From: Prevotella sp.
GTDB lineage: Bacteria > Bacteroidota > Bacteroidia > Bacteroidales > Bacteroidaceae
Assembly (NCBI GenBank): GCA_017548605.1
Contig: JAFYZT010000055.1
Coordinates: 1 to 64,000 of the forward strand
DNA: 64,000 nucleotides
Reading direction: 5' to 3'
Part shown: piece after piece, positions 9,009-17,141 of the stretch
How positions within the stretch are numbered: the first letter of the stretch is position 1
Layout of the letters: the number at the start of each line of letters is the position of its first letter
Notes under the pieces: model-generated
What the model saw: the letters and a program-made list of their open reading frames with translations, nothing else
The model's database searches: none
Told to the model about the DNA's origin: nothing
Made by a program: the position numbers and the translations under genes

Positions 9009-10151
9009 TTAATTTTCTAATTTTTTCTTATAGCATCTCCTCCTCTTCACAAAAGAAGGGTGCAGAGGCTTCCACTGTGACAGTTCGCGCACATTGTCTT
9101 CCAACTGCGGTCCCGTTTCGGCCCATTTGAACCCGTAACGGTTATAGATGGGGATGAGGTCGTCGAAAAACAAGGCGTTCACACCCAATCCCTGGTATTC
9201 GGGATGAACGGCCACGAGCAACATCTCAGCATTGTCTTCGGGCTTCCATTTCAAGGTACGCAGGAAATGGAACCATCCGAATGGGAAGAGACGGCCTTTT
9301 GTCTTTTGCATGACCTTCGTCAGACTGCCCATCGTGACGGCTACACCCACCACATCATTTTTGTCGTTTACCACCACGGGCATCAGTTTCTTGTCGATGA
9401 GGTTGATGTATCTATCCACAAATTCATCTACCTGCTGGGGCGATAGTTCCGAGAACCCGAAGATATTGGAATAGCACAGGTTGAGCAAATCAAAAATCTT
9501 CTTTCCGTAGCTCTCCTTAATTTGTTTGTTGGTCACCTTCACCACGCGCAGTCCGATTTGTTCACGGGCGTATTGTGCCACTCGTGCATAACGGGCGGGC
9601 ACCTCCTCGGGAATACTGATACGTACCTGCAGCCAGTCCACCTCTTTCACAAAACCCAACGCTTCCAAATGGCGGGGGTAATAGTCGGGGTTGTAAACGG
9701 TGTTGATGGAGCCGGTGAGGTCGAAATCCTCCACGAGCATACCCTCTTTATCGAAGTCGGTAATGCCCATCGGACCGATGATAGCGTCCATGTCGTTCTC
9801 GGCACCCCACGTCATGACGGCTTTGAGTAGCGCCTTCGACACTTCCAGGTCATCGATGAACTCTATCATCGAGAACCGCACGTTTTTCGCCTTCCATTTC
9901 TTGTTGGCGCGACGGTTGATGATGCCCACGATGCGCCCCACCGCCACTCCGTCGCGATAGGCCACGAAGGTCTGTATGTCGGAAAATTCCAACCCTGAGT
10001 TGGTGCGGTTAAACAGTTCGCGTATCGAACTCTCAAATTCGGGTACATATTGCGGACAGTCACGGTAGATGTTATCCACCACATGGATGAAGTCGTACAT
10101 CTGCTGCTTGCTCGATACTCTCGCTATAGTCACTTTTCCCATCATGCCCAT
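9009..10151 (-). CDS. GNAT-family N-acetyltransferase (long form)
   Basis: A 380-residue protein with a GNAT acetyl-CoA-binding core near the C-terminus (LLVAVHPEYQGLGVNALFF, the QxxGxG pyrophosphate loop, then YGFKWAETGPQ). The N-terminal half (about 1-200) resembles a second, degenerate GNAT-like lobe (YRDGVAVGRIVGIINRRAN). Such long GNATs occur in many Bacteroidota; the substrate is unknown and could be an amine, an aminoacyl group or a lipid headgroup. It overlaps the upstream AraC regulator gene by 10 nt, so the two are co-transcribed. Whether it belongs to the lipid/polyene locus is uncertain because a repeat element separates it from the KS gene. Confidence 0.8.
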   Translation of the reverse strand: MGMMGKVTIARVSSKQQMYDFIHVVDNIYRDCPQYVPEFESSIRELFNRTNSGLEFSDIQTFVAYRDGVAVGRIVGIINRRANKKWKAKNVRFSMIEFIDDLEVSKALLKAVMTWGAENDMDAIIGPMGITDFDKEGMLVEDFDLTGSINTVYNPDYYPRHLEALGFVKEVDWLQVRISIPEEVPARYARVAQYAREQIGLRVVKVTNKQIKESYGKKIFDLLNLCYSNIFGFSELSPQQVDEFVDRYINLIDKKLMPVVVNDKNDVVGVAVTMGSLTKVMQKTKGRLFPFGWFHFLRTLKWKPEDNAEMLLVAVHPEYQGLGVNALFFDDLIPIYNRYGFKWAETGPQLEDNVRELSQWKPLHPSFVKRRRCYKKKLEN

Positions 10152-11041
10152 CTTTTATGTCCTGTTCGATACTCCATAGGCGTCATTCCGGCCTCGGTGC
10201 GGAAATACTGGCCGAAGAAAGAAGAGTTAGGGAACCCAAGGCGGTTGGATATCTCCTTCACGCTCAGGTCTGTGCTTGTCAACAACCGATAGCAGTCTTC
10301 CATCACGCTTTCTGTTATCCAACGCATGGGGTTCTTTCCGCTCACGCGTTTGCTGATGGTTGACAGATATTTCGGAGTGATGTTCAGTTTGTCGGCGTAG
10401 AATGCCACTTTCTGCCTTTTCTGCTCTTGTTCGGAGAGATGTTGCAGAAATTGGTTAAACAGTTCCTTGTCGTGCATCGTCGAACTGTCGTCAACAGGCG
10501 ACATGGTGTCGCTTTGCATCAAGTCTTCGCATAGCAACAACATCAACATGCGCAGGAAAGCAAATACAATCTCGTTATACAGCTTGGGTTCCTTGTTGTG
10601 GAGGAACAGTTGTTGTGTATATTCCGTGATGCCTTCCAGCCAACCCGTTTCTTTCACGATGTATATCTCTTTCATATACATCGCATTGTTCCAGATGAAA
10701 ATTTGGTTGCCCAAAACCGACTTAAGCATCTTGTTGGTCAACAGCAGTGCGTTGGCTTCAATATCAGTGCTTATCATCATGGGCTGCACCAATTTGCCGG
10801 CGGGAATGATAAGCAACTGTCCCGGTTTCACCTTCATTTGCGTGTCGCCGCCAATCTCCACCAAGATACGACCGCCTTGGCAGTGTACGATGGTGTTGTA
10901 TTCTGTCCTCATCGTCGACAGGTTGGCCACATCACGCAGGTTGTTGATGAACAGCACGTCATCATTTACCACCTGAACAGAACCGGTATTACTAACGCTC
11001 TCAATAAACTCTTTGGTTGGCATTTTCCTAATACCTTTCAT
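10142..11041 (-). CDS. AraC-family transcriptional regulator
   Basis: A 299-residue regulator with an N-terminal cupin-like sensing region (HCQGGRILVEIGGDTQMKV then PGQLLIIPAG) and a C-terminal double helix-turn-helix (about 215-295: KLNITPKYLSTISKRVSG, then LSVKEISNRLGFPNSSFFGQYF and TPMEYR). The HTH signature is strong. It heads a minus-strand gene series and overlaps the GNAT gene. Its upstream spacer holds a near-consensus -7 box and a 13-bp inverted repeat, so autoregulation is plausible. The effector is unknown. Confidence 0.92.
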   Translation of the reverse strand: MKGIRKMPTKEFIESVSNTGSVQVVNDDVLFINNLRDVANLSTMRTEYNTIVHCQGGRILVEIGGDTQMKVKPGQLLIIPAGKLVQPMMISTDIEANALLLTNKMLKSVLGNQIFIWNNAMYMKEIYIVKETGWLEGITEYTQQLFLHNKEPKLYNEIVFAFLRMLMLLLCEDLMQSDTMSPVDDSSTMHDKELFNQFLQHLSEQEQKRQKVAFYADKLNITPKYLSTISKRVSGKNPMRWITESVMEDCYRLLTSTDLSVKEISNRLGFPNSSFFGQYFRTEAGMTPMEYRTGHKRWA

Positions 11042-11060
11042 GCCTTTTCTAATTTGGGTG

Positions 11061-11122
11061 CAAAATTAGACATTTTTACTCATTTATCGACGTTTGATAT
11101 TTCCTTTATAATGTCTAATTTT
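11061..11122 (-). promoter_or_regulatory. Promoter and inverted repeat upstream of the AraC gene
   Basis: Read on the minus strand, TAATTTTG (11061-11068) fits the Bacteroidota -7 box TAnnTTTG; no clear TTTG -33 element is present. A perfect 13-bp inverted repeat has arms AAAATTAGACATT (11062-11074) and its complement (11110-11122) with a 35-bp spacer, so one arm lies on the -7 box. An operator role is inference. Confidence 0.55.
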
Positions 11123-11173
11123 AGAAGTAGAGCGGAAAATGACCATTTTGAGGGATAAATCGGATGATTCTCC

Positions 11174-12430
11174 CTACCGGTACAGTTTTACAAAGTCATT
11201 CACTAAACGGAAGATTGGCTCATAACTGTCAAAGCGAACGGTCTGGTAAGTGTCGAAGATAGTATGATAATACTGGAAGGCATCACCTTCCTCGTTCTCC
11301 AGGAAGATACATGGCACGTGGCGCGTGGCAAAGGGGTAATGGTCACTGTTGGCGGCCAACTCCCCACGGTGCAGGGACTTGAACTGTTTCTTTTCCATAT
11401 TAATCTGCTCAAAAAGCGAAAAGCCCCGCATCCCCTCATCGCTCACCTCGCAGTACAGGACAGGGTTGTTATCCCCAATCATATCTATGTTGAACAGGTA
11501 TTTGATTTGTTGCAGTGGCACGATGGGATGCTCCACAAACCAGGTAGAGCCACGCAGGTTGGCATCCTCGCCGGAAAAGGCTAAAAAATACATGTCATAT
11601 TCGGGCTTGTTCTTGGCGTAATAGGCGGCCAGTGTAACAATGGCAGCCGTTCCTGAGGCATTGTCGTTGGCACCGGGATAGTACACCTTTCGACCCAGGT
11701 TTCCTATATGGTCGTAATGAGCAGTAAATACATAGCAACTGTCATGTCTGGCACCCTCCACCTTGGCTATCACATTGAACAGCTCATAGCCTTTTAAGAA
11801 CTTATTGTCGATGTTTACTTTTACGCTTTTCACGTCCTTAATGGCCTCAGGAGTCACCCAGATGATGGGCTTGTCAACCACTCTTTCCCCATAGGCCTTG
11901 AAAAACTTGATGGGTGCTGCCCATGTGTAAAGTAGCCCGGCGTTGGGACATTCTCCCGCCTTCTGGAGACGGGAAAAGACATCACGATGCTTATAGGTAA
12001 ACCAGAAGTCGCAACAGACCATGCAATTCGCATTCTCTGGCTTGGCCAATTCTTCCAGAAGCTTGTCTCCGTCAAAGTTCAATGTATCAACGTGATACAC
12101 AGGAAACTCTCCACGCACACCGGGTGAATATTCCCGCATGGAGAAATCCACTCCGGCTTGGAGTTTCCTACCGTCGGCTCGCATATCCATTTTCCCGCAG
12201 AATGTGTTGATGTCAATGGTAAAAGGCTGCAGTGTCACTTCATCCACCCCGGCCTTGGTGAACTCTTTTTTCAGGTATTTTCCAGCCTTGTTGGCTCCAC
12301 CTTTGGCATAGCCGCGTCCTTGGTATTTTGCGGAACTGAGGTTCTTAACAATCCGCTTGAAATGCGGCAGGTCTTGGGCTTCTATCTGCATGGCTGCAAG
12401 TGCCAGCAAAACAATTATCAGTTTTCTCAT
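11174..12430 (-). CDS. M28-family zinc aminopeptidase, secreted
   Basis: Signal peptide (1-18, ending IEAQ) followed by a di-zinc M28 peptidase domain. Visible ligands and motifs are His238/Asp240 in FTAHYDHIGN, the bridging Asp in PGANDNASGTAA, the catalytic acidic pair in FSGEDANLRGS (GED where many relatives have GEE), Asp in NIDMIGDN and the final His in NSDHYPFA. The N-terminal 190 residues include a protease-associated-like insert. M28 enzymes trim N-terminal residues from peptides in the periplasm or outside the cell. The 418-residue length is normal. It stands alone between the AraC regulator and rmuC, all on the minus strand. Confidence 0.9.
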   Translation of the reverse strand: MRKLIIVLLALAAMQIEAQDLPHFKRIVKNLSSAKYQGRGYAKGGANKAGKYLKKEFTKAGVDEVTLQPFTIDINTFCGKMDMRADGRKLQAGVDFSMREYSPGVRGEFPVYHVDTLNFDGDKLLEELAKPENANCMVCCDFWFTYKHRDVFSRLQKAGECPNAGLLYTWAAPIKFFKAYGERVVDKPIIWVTPEAIKDVKSVKVNIDNKFLKGYELFNVIAKVEGARHDSCYVFTAHYDHIGNLGRKVYYPGANDNASGTAAIVTLAAYYAKNKPEYDMYFLAFSGEDANLRGSTWFVEHPIVPLQQIKYLFNIDMIGDNNPVLYCEVSDEGMRGFSLFEQINMEKKQFKSLHRGELAANSDHYPFATRHVPCIFLENEEGDAFQYYHTIFDTYQTVRFDSYEPIFRLVNDFVKLYR

Positions 12431-12525
12431 AGACTACGATGTATGGTTGCTTATTATTCTCTAAAGTTGGCTATGCAAAATATGTACGAGATGTAGATGG
12501 CAGAGTGCAACGATTCGTTTATGAA

Positions 12526-12558
12526 GAAACTGAAATCCATCCGATACATTTCAGCTTT
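12526..12558 (-). terminator. Probable rmuC terminator
   Basis: Arms CTGAAAT (12530-12536) and ATTTCAG (12548-12554) form a hairpin; on the minus strand it is followed by a T-rich stretch, placed just after the rmuC stop. Confidence 0.5.
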
Positions 12559-12585
12559 ATTTAATTAGTCAATGTTTGAATTGCA

Positions 12586-14442
12586 TTATTGTTCGCTTTC
12601 TTCAGTCATCGAATCTTTGGGTTTTTCTGATGGCTCAGAAGGAAGCATAGTGGTCGAGTCTGTTTCTATAAACATAGTAGAATCGTCCAAATCAGTAAGC
12701 GATTTCTTCTTTTTGTTCTCACTTGCTCCTGCTTTAAGGAGATTTTTTGCCGCTGTGATGATGCTTGCTCCACTATCTGCTGTCGTTATTTTCAGTTTTG
12801 TTATCTTTTTAATGGTGTCGTTCATACTTAACTCGACATCCATAAAGCGAATACCAAAATCTTGCACTCGGTCAATAACCATATTGGCAGCATCCATCAT
12901 TGCTTGTTGGTTCTTTAATTGACGGACCTGAGTCCACATCATCTCCAGTATTCGAAGATTCATATACATGGTCTGCGGACCAAGAATCAATACTCCTTCA
13001 TCATACGCTTCTCTCCATAATGTGGCATCATTTTGAAGGGCAAGATTTAAAGCCCCCTCGATAGGTACATACATAAAGGCAAAGTTCAAGCGATTGTAAC
13101 CTTTAGGCAAATATTTAGTGTATTCTTTTTTTGCCAAACGTTTCATTTGGTCCCTGACACTATTAATGTGGGCTTTGAGGAAACGGTCCTTTTCCTCTGT
13201 TCCGTCTTCTGCATTCATGTATCGTTCGTATGCTGTCAGCGACATTTTGGAGTCAACAACAACATGCCTGTTATTGGGGAAATGCAAAATGAAATCAGGT
13301 ACAAATCCTTTTCCGTCATCACCCTTTGCATTCTTTCCAAATTTATCCTTAAGGGTTTCCTGAGATTCATACTGTTCTCCTTCCTTCAATTCAAGGTCTT
13401 CAAGAAGCTGCTTGAGTTTTAGCTCTCCAAAATTGCCCTGTGCTTTCACCTTGCCGGTAAGAGCACGCGTCAAGCGATCTGCCGTTTCGCCTAAAGCAGT
13501 ACTCTTTTCCATGTTTATTTTTATTGTCTCATCCAAGCGGGTTAAAGCTTCTGTCTGTTGTTCCTTGTTCTTCTCAAGAGCCTCTTTCATCTCCTTAAGA
13601 CTTTGCTGTAAGGGATTTACAATCTTTGAAACCTGCTCCATGTTCTGTTCTCCAAGTTCATTTTGCCGCAATTTAAGCACTTTTTCCGATGTGGTTTGCA
13701 TTTGTTCTTTGATAAGGTCAAGCTGACTTTTCACCTGCTTCTCGTTCATTTGCTTAAGTGTGGCGATTTGGCTTTCATGGGCTTCTCTGGTCTGCTTGAG
13801 CTGTTGCTCAAAAGAGGATTTCAAATCGGCAATCTGTTGCTCATAGGCTCTCTTCATTTCCTCGATGGTAGCAGTGTTACGCTGAGTTTCTGTCTTCTTA
13901 AACTCAGCAGCAGCTTCTTCTTGTTTTTTCAGACTCTTTTCACTTTCCGCCTTGAATTCATTCAACTGTTTGGCGAAAGTGTCTTTCAGTTCCTGTATCT
14001 GATTTTCGAATGTCGATTTTTGACTGTTAATCTGATTTTCGTATGATGTTTTTTGATCGTTTATCTGCTTCTCATAAGCAGATTTCTGTTCACTTAATTG
14101 TTCTTTACTACGTTCAGTTTCTTTTAACAGCGATTCTGTCGCTTCGGTTTTTATGGATATGATTTGTTTCTCATAATTTTCTTTTTGGGTATCTAACTGA
14201 TGCGAATAATTATCCGCGTTGGTTTTCTGCACATCACGCTCAGCAGTAAGGGTTGTAATACAATTGACTTTTTCTGTAATCACAGATTCTTGTCCAGCTA
14301 ACTTGCTGCCAAGTTCTGCAATATTGTTTTCCAATTTCCCAATTGTTTCAAGATATGTCTTTTTACCATGGTTGCCAATGAAATAACCAAGAACAGCCAT
14401 GATGATAATGGCAATTATCGCAACAACAAGATACATCTCCAT
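12586..14442 (-). CDS. rmuC: RmuC-family DNA recombination protein
   Basis: A 618-residue protein with one N-terminal membrane helix (about 4-22, YLVVAIIAIIIMAVLG), a very long coiled coil (about 30-290, rich in K/E/Q, including repeated units of the type YENQINSQK/YEKQINDQK) and the RmuC nuclease-like domain (about 310-545: GNFGELKLKQLLED, VPDFILHFPN, VVVDSKMSL, NRLNFAFMYVPIEGALN). RmuC limits recombination at inverted repeats. The coiled coil is longer than in E. coli RmuC because of internal heptad duplication, visible as near-repeats around residues 115-160. Its -7 box (TATCTTTG on the minus strand, 14557-14564) gives a leader of about 110 nt. Confidence 0.93.
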   Translation of the reverse strand: MEMYLVVAIIAIIIMAVLGYFIGNHGKKTYLETIGKLENNIAELGSKLAGQESVITEKVNCITTLTAERDVQKTNADNYSHQLDTQKENYEKQIISIKTEATESLLKETERSKEQLSEQKSAYEKQINDQKTSYENQINSQKSTFENQIQELKDTFAKQLNEFKAESEKSLKKQEEAAAEFKKTETQRNTATIEEMKRAYEQQIADLKSSFEQQLKQTREAHESQIATLKQMNEKQVKSQLDLIKEQMQTTSEKVLKLRQNELGEQNMEQVSKIVNPLQQSLKEMKEALEKNKEQQTEALTRLDETIKINMEKSTALGETADRLTRALTGKVKAQGNFGELKLKQLLEDLELKEGEQYESQETLKDKFGKNAKGDDGKGFVPDFILHFPNNRHVVVDSKMSLTAYERYMNAEDGTEEKDRFLKAHINSVRDQMKRLAKKEYTKYLPKGYNRLNFAFMYVPIEGALNLALQNDATLWREAYDEGVLILGPQTMYMNLRILEMMWTQVRQLKNQQAMMDAANMVIDRVQDFGIRFMDVELSMNDTIKKITKLKITTADSGASIITAAKNLLKAGASENKKKKSLTDLDDSTMFIETDSTTMLPSEPSEKPKDSMTEESEQ

Positions 14443-14556
14443 TTCAAAAATATTAAGTTATTTGTTCGTTATTTGGATACCTGTTTCTAAGTCATTCTAA
14501 CTTGTTAAGGATTCGCCGAGATGGCTCGCGTCAAATCAAGGCAATATTTCCGAAGG

Positions 14557-14564
14557 CAAAGATA
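14557..14564 (-). promoter_or_regulatory. rmuC -7 promoter box
   Basis: TATCTTTG on the minus strand matches TAnnTTTG exactly. No TTTG is seen 19-21 bp upstream, so this is half a promoter by inspection. Confidence 0.5.
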
Positions 14565-14606
14565 ATAAAAAATATCTTATTCACGGTATAAAAAGAATCG
14601 AGTTTA

Positions 14607-14701
14607 TTTGTTCTCCTCTCGTTTTTCCGAAACTATCGGGTAAGTTACTTCATCTCAGCAAAAAAATGACCTGTATATTTTGTTCTCCTCTTGATTTTTC
14701 G
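14607..14701 (+). repeat. Direct repeat in the GH3 operon promoter region
   Basis: Two 23-bp copies, 14607-14629 and 14679-14701, both beginning TTTGTTCTCCTCT and ending in a T-rich TTTTTCCG or TTTTTCG tail, spaced 72 bp start to start. The second copy begins with the -33 TTTG of the promoter. This is a candidate activator site for the glycosidase operon (inference). The rest of the 324-bp spacer is AT-rich with no coding potential. Confidence 0.6.
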
Positions 14702-14709
14702 TATATTTG
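14679..14709 (+). promoter_or_regulatory. Promoter of the GH3-GH3-esterase operon
   Basis: TTTG at 14679-14682, a 19-bp spacer, then TATATTTG at 14702-14709: a full match to the Bacteroidota TTTG/TAnnTTTG promoter, 58 bp before the first gene. Confidence 0.8.
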
Positions 14710-14766
14710 CCAAACAAATGAAAAACAGCTTCATCCTTTGGAATTAACACTACAAATAATCAAATA

Positions 14767-17133
14767 ATGCTTATGAAAAAGTCTATGTTTTTTGCCGTCG
14801 GTATGGCAGCCCTTATTTTTGGTTGTTCTCCTACCGACAAAGTGACTGAAAACCCGATTAATCAACAGGAAGTGATAAGCAAGTTGTCGCTCGAAGACAA
14901 GGCTCACTTCGTTATCGGTACGGGAATGGAAGGATTCTCCGGCGATGATGCCGTGATAGGTGCAACCAAGAGTCTCGTTCCCGGTGCCGCGGGTACCACC
15001 TATCCCCTCGACTCACTGGGCATACCTGCTGTGGTTCTGGCTGACGGTCCTGCCGGACTGCGTATCGATGCTACCCGTGAGGGTGATGCCGCCACTTATT
15101 ATTGCACCCATTTCCCCATCGGCACCTTACTGGCATCGACATGGAATACCCAGTTGATAGGGGAGGTTGGTCAGGCCATCGGTGAAGAGGTAAAGGAATA
15201 TGGTGCTGATGTGCTGTTGGCTCCTGCCCTGAACATCATGCGTAACCCGCTGTGTGGACGAAACTTCGAGTATTACTCAGAAGACCCCGTGGTGGCTGGT
15301 AAGACTGCCGCTGCCTATATCACCGGTGTTCAGAAGAACGATGTGGGAACGAGCATCAAGCACTTTGCTGCCAACAACCAGGAGACAAACCGCATGAACA
15401 CGGATGCACGCATCTCGCAGCGTGCCTTGCGCGAAATCTACCTGAAAGGTTTCGAGATTGCCATCAAGGAGAGCAAACCGTGGACGGTGATGACCTCTTA
15501 TAACTACATCAACGGCACGTACACTTCCGAAAGTAAGGATTTGGTGGAGACCATCCTGCGCGACGAGTGGGGCTACGAGGGAACCGTGATGACCGACTGG
15601 TTCGGCGGTAAGGACGGTGCTGTGCAGATGTGGGCTGGCAACGATATGCTGCAGCCTGGTAAAAAAGAGCAGTTCGACTCCATCGTGGCGGGTGTGAAGA
15701 GTGGCAAACTGGCTGAGGCCGACCTCGACCGTAGCGTCTCCCGTATACTGAGCCTCATAGAGAAGTGTCCTCGTTACCTAGGCTATCAGTTCAGCAACAA
15801 GCCCGACCTGAAGGCCCATGCTGCCGTGACACGCCAGTCGGCCGCTGAGGGTATGGTGCTCATGAAAAACGAAAAGGCGCTGCCCTTCGCAGAGAGCGTC
15901 AAAAAGGTCGCCCTCTATGGCAATACCTCTTACGACTTCATCGCCGGCGGTACGGGTTCCGGTAACGTCAACCATGCTTATGTGGTGTCTCTGCTCGACG
16001 GTCTGAAGAATGGCGGCTATACCGTCTCTGAAGAACTGAAGACGGCGTACGAGACGTATATCGCCGATGCCAAGAAAAAGGCGGAGGCTGCCCTTGAGGA
16101 ACAGGCGAAGAAAGACCCGAAAAATGCTATGTTGGTCAAGTTCCTGCCCCAGCCGCTGCCGGCAGAAAAACTGTTCTCAGCCGATGAACTGACGAAACAG
16201 GCCGAGACAGCCGACATAGCGGTCATCACACTGGGACGCTTGTCCGGTGAGTTCCTCGACCGAAAGGTGGCCGACTTCAACCTGAGTGACTCCGAGCGTC
16301 AGCTGCTCCAACAGGTGTGCGACGTCTATCACAAGGCCAACAAACAGGTGGTTGTGCTCCTGAACATCGGCGGAGTCATCGAGACTGCCTCATGGAAAGA
16401 CATGCCCGATGCCATCCTCTGTGCATGGCAGGCAGGACAAGAAGGTGGCAATAGTGTTGTCGATGTGCTCAGTGGTAAGCAGTCGCCATCAGGTAAGTTC
16501 ACCATGACATGGCCCGTGAAATTCACGGATGCCTATTCTTCGAAGAATTTCCCCATCGACCAGGATCCTAAAATCGACATGACGAATCAGGGACAGAAGG
16601 GTAACCTGCGTAATGTTGACTATACCGAATATGAAGAGGACATATATGTGGGCTACCGTTATTTCGACTCGTTCGACGTGCCTGTGAGCTATCCCTTCGG
16701 CTTTGGTCTGAGCTATACCACTTTCGAGTATAACAATGCCAAGATCGCCGAGAAGGGTGGTGGATATGAGGTCACCGTTACCGTGAAGAACACCGGTTCC
16801 CATGAGGGTAAGGAAGTGGTGCAGCTTTATGTCGCCGCTCCCGACAGCAAGGCAGCCAACAAGCCAGCCAAGGAGTTGAAGGCCTATGCCAAGACGAAGA
16901 ACCTGAAGCCCGGTGAGAGCGAGACACTGACACTCTCCGTAAAGGCTGAAGACCTCGCCTCATTTGATGCCGATGCCTCTGCATGGGTGGTTGCCCAGGG
17001 CGAATACCAGTTCCTCGTGGCTGCTTCTGTTCAGGACATCAAGGCAACGCTCACGGCATCAGTCAAAGCCCAGCAGACGAAGGTTCACGATGTGCTGAAA
17101 CCCCAATCGAAGATGAATCTCCTGAAAAGATAA
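14767..17133 (+). CDS. GH3 beta-glycosidase, predicted lipoprotein
   Basis: A 788-residue family 3 glycoside hydrolase. N-terminal signal with a near-lipobox (LIFGC, Cys20) suggests membrane anchoring; a start at 14773 (MKKSMFF) is equally possible. Domain order is GH3 N-terminal TIM barrel (about 40-350), GH3 C-terminal alpha/beta sandwich (about 370-640) and fibronectin III-like domain (about 690-770). The nucleophile is Asp277 in VMTDWFGG; KHFAANNQETNR and GRNFEYYSEDP are substrate-pocket motifs. Typical activities are beta-glucosidase or beta-xylosidase; the substrate cannot be fixed by eye. An insertion rich in A/E/K (about 425-465) sits in the C-terminal domain. It lies 8 bp before a paralogue sharing most motifs, and both precede a CE1-type esterase, pointing to plant hemicellulose or beta-glucan breakdown. 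Confidence 0.92.
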   Translation: MLMKKSMFFAVGMAALIFGCSPTDKVTENPINQQEVISKLSLEDKAHFVIGTGMEGFSGDDAVIGATKSLVPGAAGTTYPLDSLGIPAVVLADGPAGLRIDATREGDAATYYCTHFPIGTLLASTWNTQLIGEVGQAIGEEVKEYGADVLLAPALNIMRNPLCGRNFEYYSEDPVVAGKTAAAYITGVQKNDVGTSIKHFAANNQETNRMNTDARISQRALREIYLKGFEIAIKESKPWTVMTSYNYINGTYTSESKDLVETILRDEWGYEGTVMTDWFGGKDGAVQMWAGNDMLQPGKKEQFDSIVAGVKSGKLAEADLDRSVSRILSLIEKCPRYLGYQFSNKPDLKAHAAVTRQSAAEGMVLMKNEKALPFAESVKKVALYGNTSYDFIAGGTGSGNVNHAYVVSLLDGLKNGGYTVSEELKTAYETYIADAKKKAEAALEEQAKKDPKNAMLVKFLPQPLPAEKLFSADELTKQAETADIAVITLGRLSGEFLDRKVADFNLSDSERQLLQQVCDVYHKANKQVVVLLNIGGVIETASWKDMPDAILCAWQAGQEGGNSVVDVLSGKQSPSGKFTMTWPVKFTDAYSSKNFPIDQDPKIDMTNQGQKGNLRNVDYTEYEEDIYVGYRYFDSFDVPVSYPFGFGLSYTTFEYNNAKIAEKGGGYEVTVTVKNTGSHEGKEVVQLYVAAPDSKAANKPAKELKAYAKTKNLKPGESETLTLSVKAEDLASFDADASAWVVAQGEYQFLVAASVQDIKATLTASVKAQQTKVHDVLKPQSKMNLLKR

Positions 17134-17141
17134 AAAAACTC

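Noticed and set aside
16983-17141. Upstream extension of the second GH3 gene overlapping the first
   Set aside because: The residues before 17142 are an out-of-frame reading of the first GH3 gene and give no signal peptide.
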